A stretch of DNA of 64,000 nt from Pseudomonadota bacterium (lineage in GTDB: Bacteria; Desulfobacterota; Desulfobacteria; Desulfobacterales; JAHIVH01). A program made the position numbers and the translations under genes. This document shows, piece after piece, positions 62,787 through 64,000 of the stretch. Every line of letters starts with the position of its first letter. Position 1 is the first letter of the stretch. Where the stretch lies: assembly GCA_018816735.1 (NCBI GenBank), contig JAHIVH010000070.1, positions 486,006 through 550,005 on the forward strand, written 5' to 3'. The notes under the pieces were generated by a model, which saw nothing but the letters and a program-made list of their open reading frames with translations, was not told where the DNA came from and ran no database searches.

Positions 62787-63689
62787 TTATTTCTGGCGAA
62801 TAAGTCTTTTAAGCAAATATGATTCGGATAAAGCTTGTTCAGAAAACACACGTTTTTCTTCTTCATATTTAAATTTATCCTGGAGATATTTTATTTTTTT
62901 TAGTTTCAGGCTGTCTCTGTCTGAACGGATAAAAGGCATATTGAAACCAAATTCAACAGAGTAAGCTTTCTCTGGCTCGTCCTTGTCTTCCGAATCGTAT
63001 GATAGTTGGACATAGCTGAGATAATCCCGGTTTTTATCATTTTCAAGCTCGTATTTGATCCCGGCAAGATCCCTTTTGTAGGCTCTGGTTCTGAGGTAAA
63101 CATTTTCAGACACGATACTCATGTCATTCAGCAAAACTTCTATCTGATCAATTGGAATCATGTTGTTTGTCTCGAATCGAACAGGCGCATTTGAGCCTGA
63201 TAATTCATGAATTTTGTGAATGATGTCTGACATCAGGTTTTCGTATTTTATCTGCTCCAGTTGCAGTTCGACATATTTGTCTTCCGCAGAAATCAACAGG
63301 TTTATGTTGAAGGAAATATCGATAGAGCTTTTTTGGTTTAAGACGCGGATGCTGTCTTCAAGTTTTAACCACTCAAGCTCTTTTTCAAGTTGTTCGACCT
63401 GGATTTTAATGGGGCTCACCATTGTCTCCAGCGTTTTTTTCAAGAGATCGATTTTTATATCAATAGGGTTTACGGACAATTCCAATTCTTTTCTCAATCC
63501 TTTAACTTTCAATAAGATTGGATTGCCCGTCATCATTATATCTTTACCGGGCACTTTCTCAATGCTGTTCAAACCACAAGCCAACTTCTTATTCAGCGCA
63601 TATTCATTTTCAAGCTGCAGAATTCGTTGATTGATCTCGCATACTATGGATGCCCTTTCTGCTCTTAGCTGACCAATTTTCGTAAGTTC
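62787..63689 (-). pseudogene. 5'-truncated TolC-like or coiled-coil exported protein gene
   Basis: The frame is open for 300 codons up to a stop at 63690-63692 on its 5' side, with no plausible start: the coding character (KIGQLRAERASIVCEI) runs right to the stop, next to an insertion element. The visible part has a three-fold coiled-coil repeat (GNPILLKVKGLRKELEL, VNPIDIKIDLLKKTLETM, VSPIKIQVEQLEKELEWL) and later a beta-type stretch YSVEFGFNMPFI like a TolC strand followed by a long helix. It probably encoded an outer-membrane channel-like partner of the DUF4956-VTC genes and was cut by the element. An internal TTG at 63584 could allow a shorter product. Confidence 0.6.
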
Positions 63690-63756
63690 TCAAAAAATAT
63701 GTGGTAGTATGAAAATAAATCTAGACTTCTAGCTTTGCTAGTGTTATAGCCCTGAT
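63690..63756 (+). mobile_element. Left end of an insertion element
   Basis: The A/T-rich 67 bases between the truncated gene and the transposase start contain a hairpin CTAGC-TTT-GCTAG (63729-63741) and probably the left terminal inverted repeat. The exact junction and target-site duplication cannot be set because the right end is outside the window. Confidence 0.5.
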
Positions 63757-64000
63757 ATGAACATTTCGGGGCTCACAAAAAGAATATCAGATGATGAAAA
63801 ATCTCCACTTGTAACCGAATTATTGCAAATTATCCAGCAGCAAGCTGAGGAGATACAACTGTTAAAAGATGAAATAGCCAGGTTGAAAGGTCAAAAGCCG
63901 AAACCAAAAATAAAGCCATCAAATTTGGATAAAAAGACAAACAAAGGCAATAGCGATAACAAAAAGAAAAAGCATCGTAAGAAAAGATCGAAAACGAAAA
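63757..64000 (+). CDS. Transposase, N-terminal part (IS66-like group), cut by window edge
   Basis: 81 codons are visible from the ATG at 63757, with no stop. The N-terminal leucine-zipper-like helix (LLQIIQQQAEEIQLLKDE) is followed by ARLKGQKPKPKIKPSNLDK and a Lys-rich stretch (KKKKHRKKRSKTK). This opening is typical of a transposase group in Desulfobacterota and gammaproteobacteria, usually labelled IS66-like; the catalytic domain is off the window. Family assignment is provisional. Confidence 0.7.
   Translation, partial: MNISGLTKRISDDEKSPLVTELLQIIQQQAEEIQLLKDEIARLKGQKPKPKIKPSNLDKKTNKGNSDNKKKKHRKKRSKTK

Noticed and set aside
1..64000. CRISPR array, rRNA operon, prophage or replication origin
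   Set aside because: No regular spacer-repeat pattern, rRNA sequence, phage structural gene or DnaA-box cluster was seen.

Overview
The window comes from a sulfate-reducing bacterium of the Desulfobacterota, most likely Desulfobacterales. The main evidence is a complete aprBA-qmoABC block (28473-36128), the dissimilatory APS reductase with its dedicated quinone-interacting membrane oxidoreductase. Supporting evidence is lpxC and outer-membrane beta-barrel proteins (Gram-negative envelope) and the gene order lpxC-DUF4390-NtrY/NtrX-like-rsmD-coaD, which I associate with this group. No CRISPR array, rRNA or prophage was seen.

Layout. 1-6337 (+): the 3' end of a long-chain acyl-CoA synthetase, an exported CocE-type hydrolase, a DUF362/ferredoxin protein, and a small PstS-like exported protein with a partner porin. 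6334-25015 (-): a long block of translation and RNA genes. In transcription order these are a HsdR-N-like protein, a nucleoside deaminase, infC (apparently starting at ATA), rpmI, rplT, pheS, pheT and a MerR regulator. Then come a tRNA-Gly(CCC), an attenuator-like terminator, and rimP-nusA-infB-rbfA-nrnA-truB-rpsO-pnp, followed by an M16 peptidase, dut and a small unknown gene. This parallels the E. coli metY-rimP-nusA-infB-rbfA-truB-rpsO-pnp arrangement. rimP is cut off at the end of its N-terminal domain. 25235-27960: a dGTPase-like HD hydrolase (+), an SDR protein and a YkgJ-type cysteine-cluster protein (-).

28473-36128 (+): aprB-aprA, a strong terminator, an intergenic region with two inverted repeats, then qmoA-qmoB-qmoC and another strong terminator. 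Electrons from the quinone pool pass through QmoC and QmoB/QmoA to AprB/AprA, which reduces APS to sulfite and AMP. 36212-39540: a decayed beta-barrel fragment, pcm, DUF368, a LysR regulator and coaD. 39672-45651 (-): rsmD, an NtrX-like regulator with an altered GAFTGA loop, an NtrY-like kinase, DUF4390 and lpxC.

45905-60087: an exported helical-repeat protein, an ABC importer (binding protein, permease, ATPase), a methylenetetrahydrofolate reductase-like protein and a soluble chemoreceptor with three 121-residue cysteine-bearing PAS repeats. Then come an EAL-HDOD protein, a radical SAM protein, rnc, a DksA/TraR-like protein, a ModF-like double ATPase and a CoA-disulfide-reductase-like flavoprotein. 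60385-64000: a four-EF-hand protein facing a DUF4956-VTC (polyphosphate polymerase) pair. The next gene of that pair appears broken near 63690 by an insertion element whose transposase gene starts at 63757 and runs off the window.

Points most worth following up: the truncated RimP behind a terminator, the ATA-initiated infC, the triplicated Cys-PAS chemoreceptor, the GAVKGA activator, the inverted repeats around apr/qmo, and the insertion element interrupting the polyphosphate-type cluster.
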